Counted from the first letter of the stretch, positions 26,812 to 37,154 are shown. The stretch: DNA of 64,000 bases from Flavobacterium sp. (GCF_013823965.1 NZ_PNNA01000092.1:1-64000), one strand, 5' to 3'. The notes: generated by a model from the sequence alone, not told the origin. Numbers and translations: made by a program.

Positions 26812-28323
26812 TCATTGTTTTTTTAAAGTGTAATAAAAAGAAGTTAAAATCAAAATAATTCCTGTAACAATTATCCATATTAAATTTTCAAACCGACCTA
26901 GATTGTCGGGTTTTGATAAAAAAGATATGTAGGCAATAGGAAGTGATATCAAAATTGGGGGTAAAACAACCGTTCGATACCATCTCGTCAATTCTCCCTT
27001 CAAAATGCGTCTATGCATTAACCACAATCCTAAAGTAATATCAGAAACACCATGAATGAGCCAAACTACTGTACCTCCAATAATTCCAAAAAAATGAATA
27101 GCGAAAATCATTAATGGCAAACCAATTAAAACAGAACCAAAAATCATCTTGACATGAAGACTAGTCCAACCCTGAGCCTGCTGCATTGCTGCCGGTAACC
27201 AACCTAAACCTGAACAAAGAATACCTAGAATTAGAAACCTAAATGTTTTAATAATAGTCGAATCACTAATATTCATCCATGAAAGAAAAATATCTTCCGC
27301 AAAGAACAAGCAAACAACACCTAAAGATATGATTATTACTGCTATAATTTTATTGCTGAAAAAATATTCATTTTTCAATTTTCCATCATCCCCCAAAGAA
27401 TGTAATTCTGAATATCGTGGGAAAAATGCCCTATAAAAAGGTTGTATCCCCAACTGCAAAAGTCCTGTTGCGGTGAATGCAATTGCATATTTCCCAAGCT
27501 CTGACACGGGAAGAACTTTACTTATTACAATTCTATCAATATTTGAAATCAATACAGCAGCAATAGATGTTAATGCCATACCACCTGAAAATCTAGCAGA
27601 AATTCGAAGTAAGTCTAAATTAAAAACAGGTTTATATATACCTGTATAGTTAATACCTTTCCATAAAAAATAACGTGTGATAAAAGTTTGCAAAATCGCA
27701 ATAATGATTTGAACAGAAAAGAACCAGACTAAATCATTATGAAAAAACAAAATCAAAGATCCCATTCCATATCTAAGTGTATTTGCAGAAATTTGAAGCA
27801 TATTCATAAGTCTATGATTTTGCAACCCTATTAACCCATTAAAATACAAAACATTGGGAAATTGAAAAAACAATGTACAACTCATCAATAGCATAATATA
27901 CACTATGTTAATCTCTTTACTAATATCAAAAGTAAACCAATAGTTTGAAAAAAAAATTGAAAATATGATTAAGAAAAAAAATAAAATAACTGCAATACTC
28001 CAATAAAATATTTCCGTGGTTTTGAGAAGATTTTGTTTATGAAAGTCCCCATCTTTATCAGATTTTGCTCCTGCAAATTCTCTGATTATTGTGGCACCTA
28101 ATCCAAAATCGAAGAAACTCATCAAAGCTTGAAAAACTAACCAAATACTTAAAACACCATACAACTCCAAACCAAGTGTTGCTATATACCACGGTGTAGA
28201 TAAAATAATCAGCAAAGCTAACCATACTCCTGCAACAAAGTTCCAAAAAACATTCTGTATTGAATTAAATTTTATAAAATTCTTATTTTTTATTTTATTG
28301 CCATTAAATATTTTAAAGTTCAT
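26812..28323 (-). CDS. Polysaccharide flippase (Wzx-like, MOP superfamily)
   Basis: A 503-residue protein with 12-14 membrane spans. WYIATLGLELYGVLSIWLVFQALMSFFDFG type sequence near residues 45-75 and ISARFSGGMALTSIAAVLISNIDRIVIS near 240-270 are the patterns of Wzx/RfbX exporters. It would flip undecaprenyl-linked repeat units of the UpxY-headed locus across the inner membrane. It follows the Wzz-like gene by 12 bp. Substrate specificity cannot be read from sequence. Confidence 0.87.
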   Translation of the reverse strand: MNFKIFNGNKIKNKNFIKFNSIQNVFWNFVAGVWLALLIILSTPWYIATLGLELYGVLSIWLVFQALMSFFDFGLGATIIREFAGAKSDKDGDFHKQNLLKTTEIFYWSIAVILFFFLIIFSIFFSNYWFTFDISKEINIVYIMLLMSCTLFFQFPNVLYFNGLIGLQNHRLMNMLQISANTLRYGMGSLILFFHNDLVWFFSVQIIIAILQTFITRYFLWKGINYTGIYKPVFNLDLLRISARFSGGMALTSIAAVLISNIDRIVISKVLPVSELGKYAIAFTATGLLQLGIQPFYRAFFPRYSELHSLGDDGKLKNEYFFSNKIIAVIIISLGVVCLFFAEDIFLSWMNISDSTIIKTFRFLILGILCSGLGWLPAAMQQAQGWTSLHVKMIFGSVLIGLPLMIFAIHFFGIIGGTVVWLIHGVSDITLGLWLMHRRILKGELTRWYRTVVLPPILISLPIAYISFLSKPDNLGRFENLIWIIVTGIILILTSFYYTLKKQ

Positions 28324-28335
28324 TTTTTATTTAAT

Positions 28336-29403
28336 TTACATTTCCTTAATGAAACGTCTAACTACTAAATATAAAATAGTTAATATCGCTGATAAAAAAC
28401 TTCCTACTAAGATTCCTGAAACTTTACCAAACCTTTCTTTCTTTAAAGGCAAAATTGGCCTGTCAATAACCTGAATTAAAGGAGTCTCTCTTCTAAGTGT
28501 CACTTTGGCCAATTCTGTTTGCTTAACCAATTCAGTCAGTATAGCTGTATTTGCCTGAACATCAACCTGCCTTCTGGCAGATGGGGAACGTTTTACGTTG
28601 AGTGCTGGATTCAAATTAAAGGTATTGTCATTCGCTACAGCTACGCCGGTAATAGCACTGTTTAATTCACCTCGAATAGAATCAGTCTGTCTTTGCAAAA
28701 TAGCCATATTCATCCTGGCTTTTTTACTTTTAGTCGTGACATAAAATTGACCTACTTGTTGGGCTAATGCTTCACAAAAATACTTGGCAAACAATTCACT
28801 TGTCGATTTCATTTCTATACTGACAATCCCAATTTTCTTGTCCTTTTGCGCAACAGACAAACTGTTCTTTGACAAATCATAATAGATTGCTCCTAAAATA
28901 CTGTCGTGAGTACGCGTGAAATAGTTTCTATTTGTATTAGGCAAAAATTGAATGGATGCTAATTTTTGTTTATTAACCCAACTTTTTCGCCATTTTACAT
29001 TTTGTATATACATTTCAGCCAACGAAATTGTTTTATCATTCACTATAACTGGAGTCAACAAAGTTTGTTCTACCATTTTACGGGACTTAAACAACTCGGT
29101 CAAATTCGATCCTGAAAAAATACTGCCGCCGCTTCCTCCCAAATCAAATCCAAAAGAACTCGCTAAACCTAAAACACCTCCAAGCCCTCCTCCGGCTTTC
29201 TCATCTTCAACCACATAAGACAAAGTAGCTATGTAAATTGGTTTAGTAATAAAAGAATATGTCAAACCTAAAGCCCCTCCAATAAATCCTGCCAAAACGA
29301 TGACTTTCCATCGCGACAATAAATAGGCAAACCATATCCTAACTCTTTCTATCAATTCTTTTAACGAAATTTCGTCTTGGGGCGTTTGTTCGCTTGTTGA
29401 CAT
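28336..29403 (-). CDS. Wzz-type chain-length determinant without a kinase domain
   Basis: A 355-residue polysaccharide co-polymerase. A membrane span near residues 34-54 is followed by the periplasmic Wzz domain containing the glycine-rich stretch GGGLGGVLGLASSFGFDLGG (about 85-104), and the second span near 330-350 follows the proline-rich PILPLKKERFGK. The protein ends right after the second span, so it lacks the cytoplasmic tyrosine kinase seen in the two Wzc proteins of this window. It probably sets chain length for the UpxY-headed locus. Confidence 0.87.
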   Translation of the reverse strand: MSTSEQTPQDEISLKELIERVRIWFAYLLSRWKVIVLAGFIGGALGLTYSFITKPIYIATLSYVVEDEKAGGGLGGVLGLASSFGFDLGGSGGSIFSGSNLTELFKSRKMVEQTLLTPVIVNDKTISLAEMYIQNVKWRKSWVNKQKLASIQFLPNTNRNYFTRTHDSILGAIYYDLSKNSLSVAQKDKKIGIVSIEMKSTSELFAKYFCEALAQQVGQFYVTTKSKKARMNMAILQRQTDSIRGELNSAITGVAVANDNTFNLNPALNVKRSPSARRQVDVQANTAILTELVKQTELAKVTLRRETPLIQVIDRPILPLKKERFGKVSGILVGSFLSAILTILYLVVRRFIKEM

Positions 29404-29464
29404 TTTATTATTTTTTTTCTTTATCTATATCTATTTTTATATCTTTCTGTCTAGTTGGCAATCA

Positions 29465-31885
29465 CTATTTAAACGCCGTTACAATCAATAAAGCAATACT
29501 CGTAATCACGCTTCCTATACTAACCCATTCCCCCGTAGTCATTTTTTTGGTATCGGGTTTCTCGGGAACCACGATCTGTGAACCTGGCAATACCTTTGGG
29601 TAAGAGCGTATAAAAAGGAAAGAACTCGAAACGGCCGCCTTTCCGTTGGGATAAATGATGTAAGCATTTTTCTTCCATCCCTTGGCATCCGTTCCGCCAA
29701 CGGCATCGAGATAATAGGCAAAACCTTTTCCTTTGTTATAGGGAATTTCCGAAGTCAACAATACATTTCCGGTCACTTTCACGCCTTCATTGTAAACAGA
29801 AACTTCAATTTCGTCCCCCGGAAATAAGGTAACATTGGTTTTGTCTTCAGGGTCTTTAACAATTTTTCTCCAATCTATGGGAATGGTGGCATACTTCAAT
29901 TCCTCTTTTAACTTTTTGACCACTTTATTCTGGATACTGTCTTTTTTTCCTAGATTCAAGTCGACATTTTCCAATTCTTCAATCTGTTTCGCCTGTATGG
30001 GACGTTTGATTTTAACGCCATCCAAATTGGCAACGGCAGTCAACCCTCCCGCTCTTTGAATAATATCGTATATTTTTTCCTTCTTGCTGGCCAATACATA
30101 TTTACCGGAATAATTGACGGCACCTGTTATGGACACCATTTCCGGTTTTTGATAAACCGCCATTTTTCGGATATTGACCACGTCAAAAGGTTCCAATGCA
30201 AAATTCTTGATTTGCTCGTTGTTTTCAGGGGTAATCTCCAGATTGAACAATTGTACCCTGTTCGGATTCGAATCGTCTATTTCGTCTGATTGTATCATTC
30301 GGGCCACTTCGACTCTTTTGGAGGCCGAACCGGTCAATCCGCCGGCTTGAACCAATAAATCATTCAAGGTCAGATTGTCTTGATAGTCATAAACTCCGGG
30401 TTTCTTGATTTCGCCGTCGACAGTTATTTTATATTCTTCCCTAAAATCCAGGATGGAATACACCGTCACAATGTCTTCTTTTTGCAAACTAATATTGGCT
30501 GCTGCATCACCTGCCAAAACTTTGGACAAGTTCACGTTGACGGCCTCGGTGGTCAAATCAGGTTTTAACCGTACAATGGTAGCCCTATCAGCATAAGCGT
30601 CTTCCTTTAACCCGTCGGCTTGGGCTATAAGGTCGGAAATGCGCATGCCTTCATAAAAGGAATAAGTGTCCGGTCTAAAAACAGCACCTTCAATTTTAAT
30701 GCGGTTTTCAAAACGATTCAAAATCTTCGAAACCCGAAACACGTCTCCTGCAAGCGGTTTGTATGTGCCGAATTCAGATTGTTTGATGTCTTTTACCTTG
30801 AATTCTTTATTGGTTTTTTGCAACACATTCACCGATGCCGTATAAGCAAACTCGTTAAATCCCGAAGCGAAAGACACTAAATCCTTGAAGGTTTCCCCTG
30901 CTTTCATCTCGAAAATGCCGGGACGTTTGACTTGTCCTTCAACAGTCACTCTTTGGGTGTAAGCCGGAATCCGAATCACGTCGTTGTCTTTTAAACCCAC
31001 ATTATCCGACTGGTTGCCGTTGACCAAAAATTGGTAAATGTCAATTTTCTTGTATACCTTGTTGTTTCTCAACAATTCGATGTTTCTGTAACTTCCGTTT
31101 TTTCCAGGTCCTCCACCTAAAAATAAAGCGTTGTAAACCGTGGCCAAGGAAGAAATGGAATAGTTGCCTGGCTGTTGGCTCCCAATTAAAGTCACTTTTA
31201 TCGTCCTGATGCGAGTCAAACTTACGCCCACTTGGGATTGGCCCGAGCTTACGGTGCTGTAGACTCTTGCCATTGCCCCTCGAATCTTCTGGGTGGCCGC
31301 TTCAATCGTCATTCCCGAAACCGAAATTTGTCCCACGTATTGAATATTGACTTTCCCTTCGACCGTAACGGGAATACTGGCATTAAATTCTTGCACGCCG
31401 TAAACACTAACTTGCAATTCATCTCCAGGTCCCAAAACATAATTCACGGGAGTGGCCAATTTCAAATTCGGTTCAAAATTCAGGGTGGGATTGTCAAACA
31501 GTTCCGATCCAAAAACCAGCGAATGCAACGTGTCTTTTACCTTTTTGTTGACAATTTTGTCCTGTTTTCGAGTCAATTCTTCTTTAGTGTCATCCAAATT
31601 TTCTTTGAGTGCAACGCTTGCCGAGGTAGGCTGTGACCCCAATCGCATTTTCAATTTGGCAAACTCGGTCGCCGACATTCCCTTGGCCAAAGCCATAGGT
31701 TCTGCTTGTTCGACAGTGACGTTGTTGGTTTGCAACTGCGTTTTAATTTTTGCTATATCCGTATCCGACAAATAATCTACTTTGAGCGTGCTTAAATCTG
31801 TTCCTTTAAACAAATCTTGGGCTAACAATGTACCCGTTTGAAAAAGGGCAAACAAAAGTAAAAAGGCAGTAATTATTTTTTTCAT
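29465..31885 (-). CDS. Large SLBB-domain polysaccharide export protein
   Basis: An 806-residue outer-membrane/periplasmic export protein. A signal peptide (residues 1-22, ending LLAQ) is followed by a Poly_export domain beginning YVLGPGDELQVSVYG near 150 and then a series of SLBB repeats (around 230, 315, 400, 485, 585 and 705), and a C-terminal hydrophobic helix. It is about three times the size of the Wza-like lipoproteins at 40732 and 44957. It begins the structural part of the UpxY-headed operon and is followed by the Wzz gene 61 bp on, with which it should form the export complex. Confidence 0.88.
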   Translation of the reverse strand: MKKIITAFLLLFALFQTGTLLAQDLFKGTDLSTLKVDYLSDTDIAKIKTQLQTNNVTVEQAEPMALAKGMSATEFAKLKMRLGSQPTSASVALKENLDDTKEELTRKQDKIVNKKVKDTLHSLVFGSELFDNPTLNFEPNLKLATPVNYVLGPGDELQVSVYGVQEFNASIPVTVEGKVNIQYVGQISVSGMTIEAATQKIRGAMARVYSTVSSGQSQVGVSLTRIRTIKVTLIGSQQPGNYSISSLATVYNALFLGGGPGKNGSYRNIELLRNNKVYKKIDIYQFLVNGNQSDNVGLKDNDVIRIPAYTQRVTVEGQVKRPGIFEMKAGETFKDLVSFASGFNEFAYTASVNVLQKTNKEFKVKDIKQSEFGTYKPLAGDVFRVSKILNRFENRIKIEGAVFRPDTYSFYEGMRISDLIAQADGLKEDAYADRATIVRLKPDLTTEAVNVNLSKVLAGDAAANISLQKEDIVTVYSILDFREEYKITVDGEIKKPGVYDYQDNLTLNDLLVQAGGLTGSASKRVEVARMIQSDEIDDSNPNRVQLFNLEITPENNEQIKNFALEPFDVVNIRKMAVYQKPEMVSITGAVNYSGKYVLASKKEKIYDIIQRAGGLTAVANLDGVKIKRPIQAKQIEELENVDLNLGKKDSIQNKVVKKLKEELKYATIPIDWRKIVKDPEDKTNVTLFPGDEIEVSVYNEGVKVTGNVLLTSEIPYNKGKGFAYYLDAVGGTDAKGWKKNAYIIYPNGKAAVSSSFLFIRSYPKVLPGSQIVVPEKPDTKKMTTGEWVSIGSVITSIALLIVTAFK

Positions 31886-32261
31886 GATGCGATATAATTT
31901 GTATTAATTTTTAAAAGGAAACCAATCTCCTTTACGATATTTTGTTGCAAAATAAACTCTTTTAAACTATTCAAAAATGGATGCAATAAATAAAATTATT
32001 GCTGATTTATACATCCAAAAATAATGAAATTTTTTAGCCATTTAACGGCTTCGCCGTGGTGACTCCCAAAAAGGGGCACCAAAACTTCCAATGCTACAAA
32101 TTTATGGTAAATAAAAAGAACTCTTCATCTTTTACTTACAAAATTTAAAGACCCGAAACAAGCCCTTTAAATACTGTTCCTTGCCGCTATTGTACTAAAA
32201 ACAAAGAAATTACTTGTAAATACAACTAATTAATTGTTTAAATAATTTGAAACAAAAAAAT
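31886..32261 (-). promoter_or_regulatory. 376-bp untranslated leader between upxY-like gene and the SLBB gene, with two adjacent hairpins
   Basis: No gene is visible. At 32045-32057 ACGGC-TTC-GCCGT forms a perfect 5-bp stem, and at 32058-32080 GGTG...CACC with an inner CCC/GGG pairing forms a second stem. Such a long leader directly after a UpxY-type antiterminator gene fits the Bacteroides arrangement in which UpxY acts on the leader to stop early termination. That these hairpins are the target is inference. Confidence 0.4.
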
Positions 32262-32741
32262 TTAAACCTCTTTTTTAGCCACTTTATCTACCCTGAGCAT
32301 ACAGCCCAAAGATTCCAAAATCAAAATGTAATGGTTTTGTTTTACTTCCTGAATGATGGCGGTTTGACTGATAAACGGCCCTGATTCCAAAGTGATTTTA
32401 TCCCCTTTTTTCCATTGGTCCAAAACGACCTCGTAAACATCCGGAGCAGAAAGCCATTGCCGGATGGCCTCTATCTCTAAATCCTTCACTACGGCTGGTT
32501 TTCCCAACCAAAACAAATACCGGACGGCGCCCGAAATTTCGAAAACTCGATTCCGATCCTTGTCTTCCACTTGCACAAAAACATATGAATTGAACAAGGG
32601 AACACTAATGCGCTTCTTTCGATCCGACCACTGGCTTATTTTTGTAACCAATGGACAATAAGCCACCACCCCAATCTCATTCAATCGCTCCGCCACTTTT
32701 TTTTCCCATTTGGGCTTGGTGTACACTACATACCAGTTCAT
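32262..32741 (-). CDS. UpxY-family transcription antiterminator (NusG-like)
   Basis: A 159-residue specialised NusG paralogue. The N-terminal NGN domain (WYVVYTKPKWEKKVAERL, residues 3-20; FVQVED near 55-60) is followed by a KOW-type domain (WKKGDKITLESGPF around 109-122). Bacteroides UpxY proteins bind RNA polymerase at the leader of their own capsule operon and prevent premature termination. Here the gene heads a leftward run of polysaccharide genes reaching 16781, so it is likely the dedicated regulator of that locus. A heptamer repeat array fills the region just upstream. Confidence 0.88.
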   Translation of the reverse strand: MNWYVVYTKPKWEKKVAERLNEIGVVAYCPLVTKISQWSDRKKRISVPLFNSYVFVQVEDKDRNRVFEISGAVRYLFWLGKPAVVKDLEIEAIRQWLSAPDVYEVVLDQWKKGDKITLESGPFISQTAIIQEVKQNHYILILESLGCMLRVDKVAKKEV

Positions 32742-32747
32742 AGTCTA

Positions 32748-32890
32748 TCTGTTATCCGTTGTCGGTTTTTCGTTGTCTGTTTTCTGTTGTCCGTTGTCGG
32801 TTTTATGTTATCCGTTTTCTGTTTTCCGTTGTCTGTTTTCTATTTTTCTGTAATCTGTCTTTTGTAATCTGTCTTTTGTAATCTGTTAGG
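32748..32890. repeat. Heptamer array upstream of the upxY-like gene
   Basis: About 140 bp of degenerate units such as TGTTATC, CGTTGTC and GGTTTTT, ending with a 14-bp unit CTTTTGTAATCTGT repeated in tandem. It occupies the place where the promoter of the antiterminator gene would be expected. Confidence 0.78.
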
Positions 32891-32991
32891 TCTGTTTAAA
32901 CTATGGGATATCGATTTTGAAATAACCTTCAATTACCCTTAAGTCAATAATATTAACAATCTGAACCGAAAACAGACATTCAACAACCCTC

Positions 32992-34038
32992 CTAAGAATA
33001 CATCTTGGTATAATACTTCACGTAATCCCCGGAAGTCACACTGTCGAGCCATTGCTGGTTGTTCAAATACCAATCGATGGTCATCTCCAAACCTTGCTCA
33101 AAAGTGACGGAAGGTTCCCAACCCAATTCCTTGTTTATTTTGTTGGCATCAATGGCGTATCGCAAATCGTGTCCCGGTCGGTCTTTCACGTATGTGATCA
33201 GTTTTGCCGATTCTCCTGTTTCCCTACCTAATTTTGTGTCCATGATTTGGCACAATACCTTTACCAAATCAATATTTTTCCATTCGTTGAATCCACCGAT
33301 GTTGTAGGTTTCGTGATTCTTGCCTTGGTGAAAAACCAAGTCGATGGCCACGGCATGATCTTTCACGAACAACCAATCGCGGGTATAATTCCCGTCTCCA
33401 TAAACAGGCAAAGGCTTGTTGTGGATGATGTTGTTGATGAATAACGGAATTAACTTTTCAGGAAAATGGTTCGGTCCATAATTATTGGAACAATTGGTAA
33501 GCACATACGGCAATCCATAAGTCTCGCCATAAGCCCTCACAAAATGGTCGGAACTTGCTTTGGAAGCGGAATAAGGAGAATTGGGATCGTAAGCGGTGGT
33601 TTCGGCAAACAAGCCATCCGCTCCCAACGAGCCATAAACTTCATCCGTGCTCACGTGGTAAAACCGTTTTCCTTCACTGGCATTGACCCATGTTTTCCGG
33701 GCGGCGTTGAGCAAATTCACGGTTCCAATCACGTTGGTCTTCACAAAGGCCATTGGATCTTCAATGGAACGATCCACGTGCGATTCGGCAGCCAAATGGA
33801 TTACGCCGTCAAATTGGTGTTCTTGAAACAAATTATTGATAAAACGCTCGTCTGTGATGTCCCCTTTCACAAAAGTATAATTGGGTTCGTTTTCTATATC
33901 GGTGATATTTTCCAGATTGCCCGCATAAGTAAGTGCATCCAAATTGAATATTTGATATTCTGGATATTTTTGCACAAAACGTCTAACGACATGCGACCCA
34001 ATAAATCCTGCTCCACCCGTGATCAATATTTTTTTCAT
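32992..34038 (-). CDS. rmlB: dTDP-glucose 4,6-dehydratase
   Basis: A 348-residue extended SDR enzyme making dTDP-4-keto-6-deoxy-glucose. GGAGFIG at residues 8-14 binds NAD; the catalytic Asp132-Glu133 lie in STDEVYG and Tyr156-x3-Lys160 in YSASK. The C-terminal half carries the RmlB pattern RPGHDLRYAID. Normal length. It is physically separated from rmlC-D-A by the whole UpxY-headed locus, which suggests that the locus was inserted into, or grew within, an rml cluster; that is inference. Confidence 0.95.
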   Translation of the reverse strand: MKKILITGGAGFIGSHVVRRFVQKYPEYQIFNLDALTYAGNLENITDIENEPNYTFVKGDITDERFINNLFQEHQFDGVIHLAAESHVDRSIEDPMAFVKTNVIGTVNLLNAARKTWVNASEGKRFYHVSTDEVYGSLGADGLFAETTAYDPNSPYSASKASSDHFVRAYGETYGLPYVLTNCSNNYGPNHFPEKLIPLFINNIIHNKPLPVYGDGNYTRDWLFVKDHAVAIDLVFHQGKNHETYNIGGFNEWKNIDLVKVLCQIMDTKLGRETGESAKLITYVKDRPGHDLRYAIDANKINKELGWEPSVTFEQGLEMTIDWYLNNQQWLDSVTSGDYVKYYTKMYS

Positions 34039-34126
34039 TCTAGTCCTATATTATAAAATTATATTTTTTTTAAATAATGGAAATCAATCCTGATTAGCCG
34101 TTCTCTTTATTCTTTGCACAACCCAC

Positions 34127-34164
34127 CGTCATTGCGAGCGAAACGCAGTGCAGCGCATCAATCT
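34127..34164. repeat. Fragment of a dispersed CGTCATTGCGAGCG-type repeat
   Basis: The sequence beginning CGTCATTGCGAGCGAAACGC resembles a palindromic intergenic repeat common in many bacterial genomes (CGTCATTGCGAGCGAAGCG...CAATC). Only one arm is present here, in the 216-bp gap upstream of rmlB. Confidence 0.5.
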
Positions 34165-34254
34165 ATTGTCATAAACCCATAACTCCCAACCGATACCCCA
34201 CAACAGACAACACAAAACCCATACAGGTCATTGACCACTGAAAACGGAACACTC

Positions 34255-35538
34255 TTAAAGCCTCCCGTCGGCCATGTCTCCCAAAACCCCTTTAACATCA
34301 TAAAGAACACTGTTTTTATTCCTCAAGGCATTGATGTCCAAATCCAGAAATTCTTGATGGGCCACACCCAAAACCACGGCGTCGAAAGTAGTGGCTGGTT
34401 TGTCCGTACTGGTTGTCAATCCATATTCATGCAAAACCTCTTCGGGGTTTGCCCAAGGATCATGCATTCCCACTTTAATCCCGTAATCTTCCAGGGCGCT
34501 TATTACATCGACAATTTTGGTGTTGCGCACATCGGGACAGTTTTCTTTAAAGGTGATCCCCAACATCAAAAGGGTTGCGCCATTGATGGCAATTCCCTTT
34601 TTTATCATCAATTTGACTACTTGCGAAGCCACGTATTCGCCCATACTGTCGTTCAAACGGCGACCTGCCAAAATTATTTCAGGATGATATCCTTTTTCTT
34701 GTGCTTTCTGGGCCAAATAATAAGGATCGACTCCAATGCAATGTCCCCCAACCAAGCCCGGTTTGAACGGAAGAAAATTCCATTTCGTGCCGGCGGCTTC
34801 CAACACGGCATGGGTGTCAATTTCGAGAATATTGAATATTTTGGCCAATTCGTTGACAAAAGCAATGTTGATGTCGCGCTGCGAATTCTCGATTACCTTG
34901 GCGGCTTCGGCAACCTTTATCGAAGGAGCCAGGTGTGTTCCTGCCGTTATCACCGATTGGTACAATTCATTTACTTTTTGTCCAATTTCGGGAGTGGAAC
35001 CCGAAGTGACTTTCAAAATCTTGTCCACTGTATGTTCCTTGTCACCGGGATTGATTCTTTCCGGCGAATAGCCCGCAAAAAAATCGACGTTAAACTTTAA
35101 TCCCGAAACCCGTTCCAATACCGGTACACATTCCTCCTCGGTTACGCCGGGATAAACGGTAGATTCATAAATGACGATATCGCCTTTTTTCAATACTTTA
35201 CCAACCGTTTCACTGGATTTGTACAACGGAGTCAAATCGGGGCGGTTATTTTTGTCCACCGGAGTGGGCACTGTTACCACGTAATAATTGCAATCCGCTA
35301 TTTCATCCAAGGATGCCGTGCAATACAAACCGACGGCATTCCCTTTGGTTGCAACCAATACGTCCCGTAAAGTGTCGGAATCGATCTCGAGCGTACTGTC
35401 ATTGCCCTGTTTTAAGGCGGCTATTCGGGATGGATTGATGTCAAATCCCGTCACGGAATATTTTGTGGCAAACAATCGTGCCAAAGGCAAACCCACGTAT
35501 CCCAATCCTATAACCCCAATTTTTATGGCTGTGTCCAA
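34255..35538 (-). CDS. tviB: UDP-HexNAc 6-dehydrogenase (TviB/WbpO-like)
   Basis: A 427-residue nucleotide-sugar dehydrogenase that oxidises C6 of UDP-GlcNAc or UDP-GalNAc to the uronate. IGVIGLGYVGLPLA at residues 7-20 binds NAD; the catalytic Cys267 sits in GGHCIGVDPYY, and FKENCPDVRNTK near 330 is in the C-terminal UDP-binding domain. The start is TTG (35538), as no ATG precedes the Rossmann strand. A WbpP/TviC-like 4-epimerase is encoded at 37246; the TviB-TviC pair makes UDP-GalNAcA in Vi-type systems. Confidence 0.87.
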   Translation of the reverse strand: MDTAIKIGVIGLGYVGLPLARLFATKYSVTGFDINPSRIAALKQGNDSTLEIDSDTLRDVLVATKGNAVGLYCTASLDEIADCNYYVVTVPTPVDKNNRPDLTPLYKSSETVGKVLKKGDIVIYESTVYPGVTEEECVPVLERVSGLKFNVDFFAGYSPERINPGDKEHTVDKILKVTSGSTPEIGQKVNELYQSVITAGTHLAPSIKVAEAAKVIENSQRDINIAFVNELAKIFNILEIDTHAVLEAAGTKWNFLPFKPGLVGGHCIGVDPYYLAQKAQEKGYHPEIILAGRRLNDSMGEYVASQVVKLMIKKGIAINGATLLMLGITFKENCPDVRNTKIVDVISALEDYGIKVGMHDPWANPEEVLHEYGLTTSTDKPATTFDAVVLGVAHQEFLDLDINALRNKNSVLYDVKGVLGDMADGRL

Positions 35539-35601
35539 TTTTTAAAGTGTTTTAGATTTTACAATAATAAAACCCAGATTTATATTAATTTTTTATTCCG
35601 A

Positions 35602-35655
35602 AAAACAGATAACAGATAACAGATAACTGATAACCAATAACTGATAACCGAAATC
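35602..35655. repeat. Heptamer array
   Basis: Seven tandem units of AAC(A/T/C)(G/A)AT type between the two sugar dehydrogenase genes; it reaches to the stop codon of the right-hand gene. Confidence 0.8.
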
Positions 35656-37045
35656 ACGCTCCAATACCATGATAAACAAACCCTATCGCTTCGAGTTCCG
35701 CGGCATCCAAAATATTTCTGCCATCAAAAACGAAAGCTGGTTTTTGCATTCCGTCGTATATTTTTTTCCAATCGTACTGTCTAAATTCATCCCACTCGGT
35801 TAGCACGGCAATGGCATGTGCATTCTTGCAGGCTTCATAAGGATTATCAAATGAAGTTACCCCGTCCTTGTTTTTTTCGGAAGTCCTGGTTTCCAGATAA
35901 TCCAAATCGGCCAAGACTTTTTTTCCGGAAACCTTGGGGTCAAACACGGCAATTTTGGCTTGTTCGCTGATCAAATCATTGGCCACGTAAATGGCTGCTG
36001 ATTCTCTCGTATCGTTGGTATCTTTCTTGAAAGCCCATCCCAGGAACGTGATTTTTTTGTCGGCAACGGTATTGTACAAGGTCTGGACAATAGTGTTGGA
36101 AAACCGTCTTTTCTGGTGGTCGTTCATGATAATTACCTGTTCCCAATAATCAGCCACTTCGTTTAATCCGTAGGATTTGGCAATGTAAACCAAGTTCAGG
36201 ATGTCTTTTTGGAAACATGATCCTCCAAAACCAACGGACGCTTTGAGGAATTTTGAACCTATCCTGCTATCCATCCCTATGGCTTTGGCCACTTCATTGA
36301 TATTGGCTCCCGTTTTCTCGCAAAGTTCGGACAAGGCATTGATCGAAGAAATTCTTTGTGCCAAAAATGCGTTGGCGGTCAATTTCGACAACTCGGACGA
36401 CCATACATTCGTGGTCAATATTTTTTCGAGACGAACCCAATTCGAATAGACATCAACCAAGGCCTGAATGGCTTTTTGGCCATCGGGAGTTTCGTCTCCG
36501 CCAATCAAAATCCGATCTGGATGCAATAAATCATGTACAGCGGTGCCTTCGGCAAGAAATTCTGGATTGGAAAGAATTTGGAATTGTACGCCATTTCCGG
36601 TATTGTCCAAAATACTTTTGATGGCCTCTGCTGTTCGCACCGGCAAAGTCGATTTCTCGACCACAATTTTGTTGTCTTTGGCTATTTTGGCAATTTGTCG
36701 GGCACACAATTCGATGTATTTTAAATCGGCAGCCATTCCCTTCCCTTTTCCATAGGTTTTCGTTGGCGTGTTCACCGAAATAAAAATGATTTGGGCTTCG
36801 TCAATCGCTTTTTCCACATCGGTCGAAAAAAACAAGTTTCTTCCCCTGGCTTCGGCTACAACTTCGCTTAAACCCGGTTCATATATTGGAATATTGTGCA
36901 CGTCTTCATCGTTCCAAGCCGCAATTCTTTCGGCGTTCAAATCGACCACCGTGACTTGTACGTGGGGGCATTTTTGTGCAATAACGGCCATGGTCGGTCC
37001 TCCAACATATCCGGCTCCGATGCAACAAATTTTTGTAATTTTCAT
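35654..37045 (-). CDS. ugd: UDP-glucose 6-dehydrogenase, eukaryote-like
   Basis: A 463-residue enzyme that oxidises UDP-glucose to UDP-glucuronate. [13 protein letters not shown] at residues 6-18 is the NAD-binding loop, [11 protein letters not shown] around 159-169 and the catalytic Cys277 in [11 protein letters not shown] are typical of animal and plant UGDH rather than of the short bacterial type; the human enzyme has its Cys at 276 in nearly the same sequence context. Several bacterial groups have this long form. The AxWGFKKDTxDTR-like segment [14 protein letters not shown] near 345 confirms the C-terminal domain. Confidence 0.93.
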   Translation of the reverse strand: MKITKICCIGAGYVGGPTMAVIAQKCPHVQVTVVDLNAERIAAWNDEDVHNIPIYEPGLSEVVAEARGRNLFFSTDVEKAIDEAQIIFISVNTPTKTYGKGKGMAADLKYIELCARQIAKIAKDNKIVVEKSTLPVRTAEAIKSILDNTGNGVQFQILSNPEFLAEGTAVHDLLHPDRILIGGDETPDGQKAIQALVDVYSNWVRLEKILTTNVWSSELSKLTANAFLAQRISSINALSELCEKTGANINEVAKAIGMDSRIGSKFLKASVGFGGSCFQKDILNLVYIAKSYGLNEVADYWEQVIIMNDHQKRRFSNTIVQTLYNTVADKKITFLGWAFKKDTNDTRESAAIYVANDLISEQAKIAVFDPKVSGKKVLADLDYLETRTSEKNKDGVTSFDNPYEACKNAHAIAVLTEWDEFRQYDWKKIYDGMQKPAFVFDGRNILDAAELEAIGFVYHGIGA

Positions 37046-37055
37046 TTTTTTAATT

Positions 37056-37154
37056 CTGTTATGTGTTATCTGTTTTCAGTTGTCAGTTTTCTGTTATGTG
37101 TTTTCTGTTATCTGTTTTCTGTTATCTGTTATCTGTTATCTGTTATCTGTTTTT
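37056..37154. repeat. Heptamer array upstream of ugd
   Basis: About 100 bp of units TGTTATC/TGTTTTC/AGTTGTC, with four consecutive identical TGTTATC units near its end. A short outlying group in the opposite sense (AACCGAA/AACCGAT) lies at 37220-37246, next to the stop codon of the epimerase gene. Confidence 0.82.

Noticed and set aside
35602..37154. Heptamer arrays as CRISPR
   Set aside because: Units are 7 bp with no spacers of constant length, and there are no cas genes.
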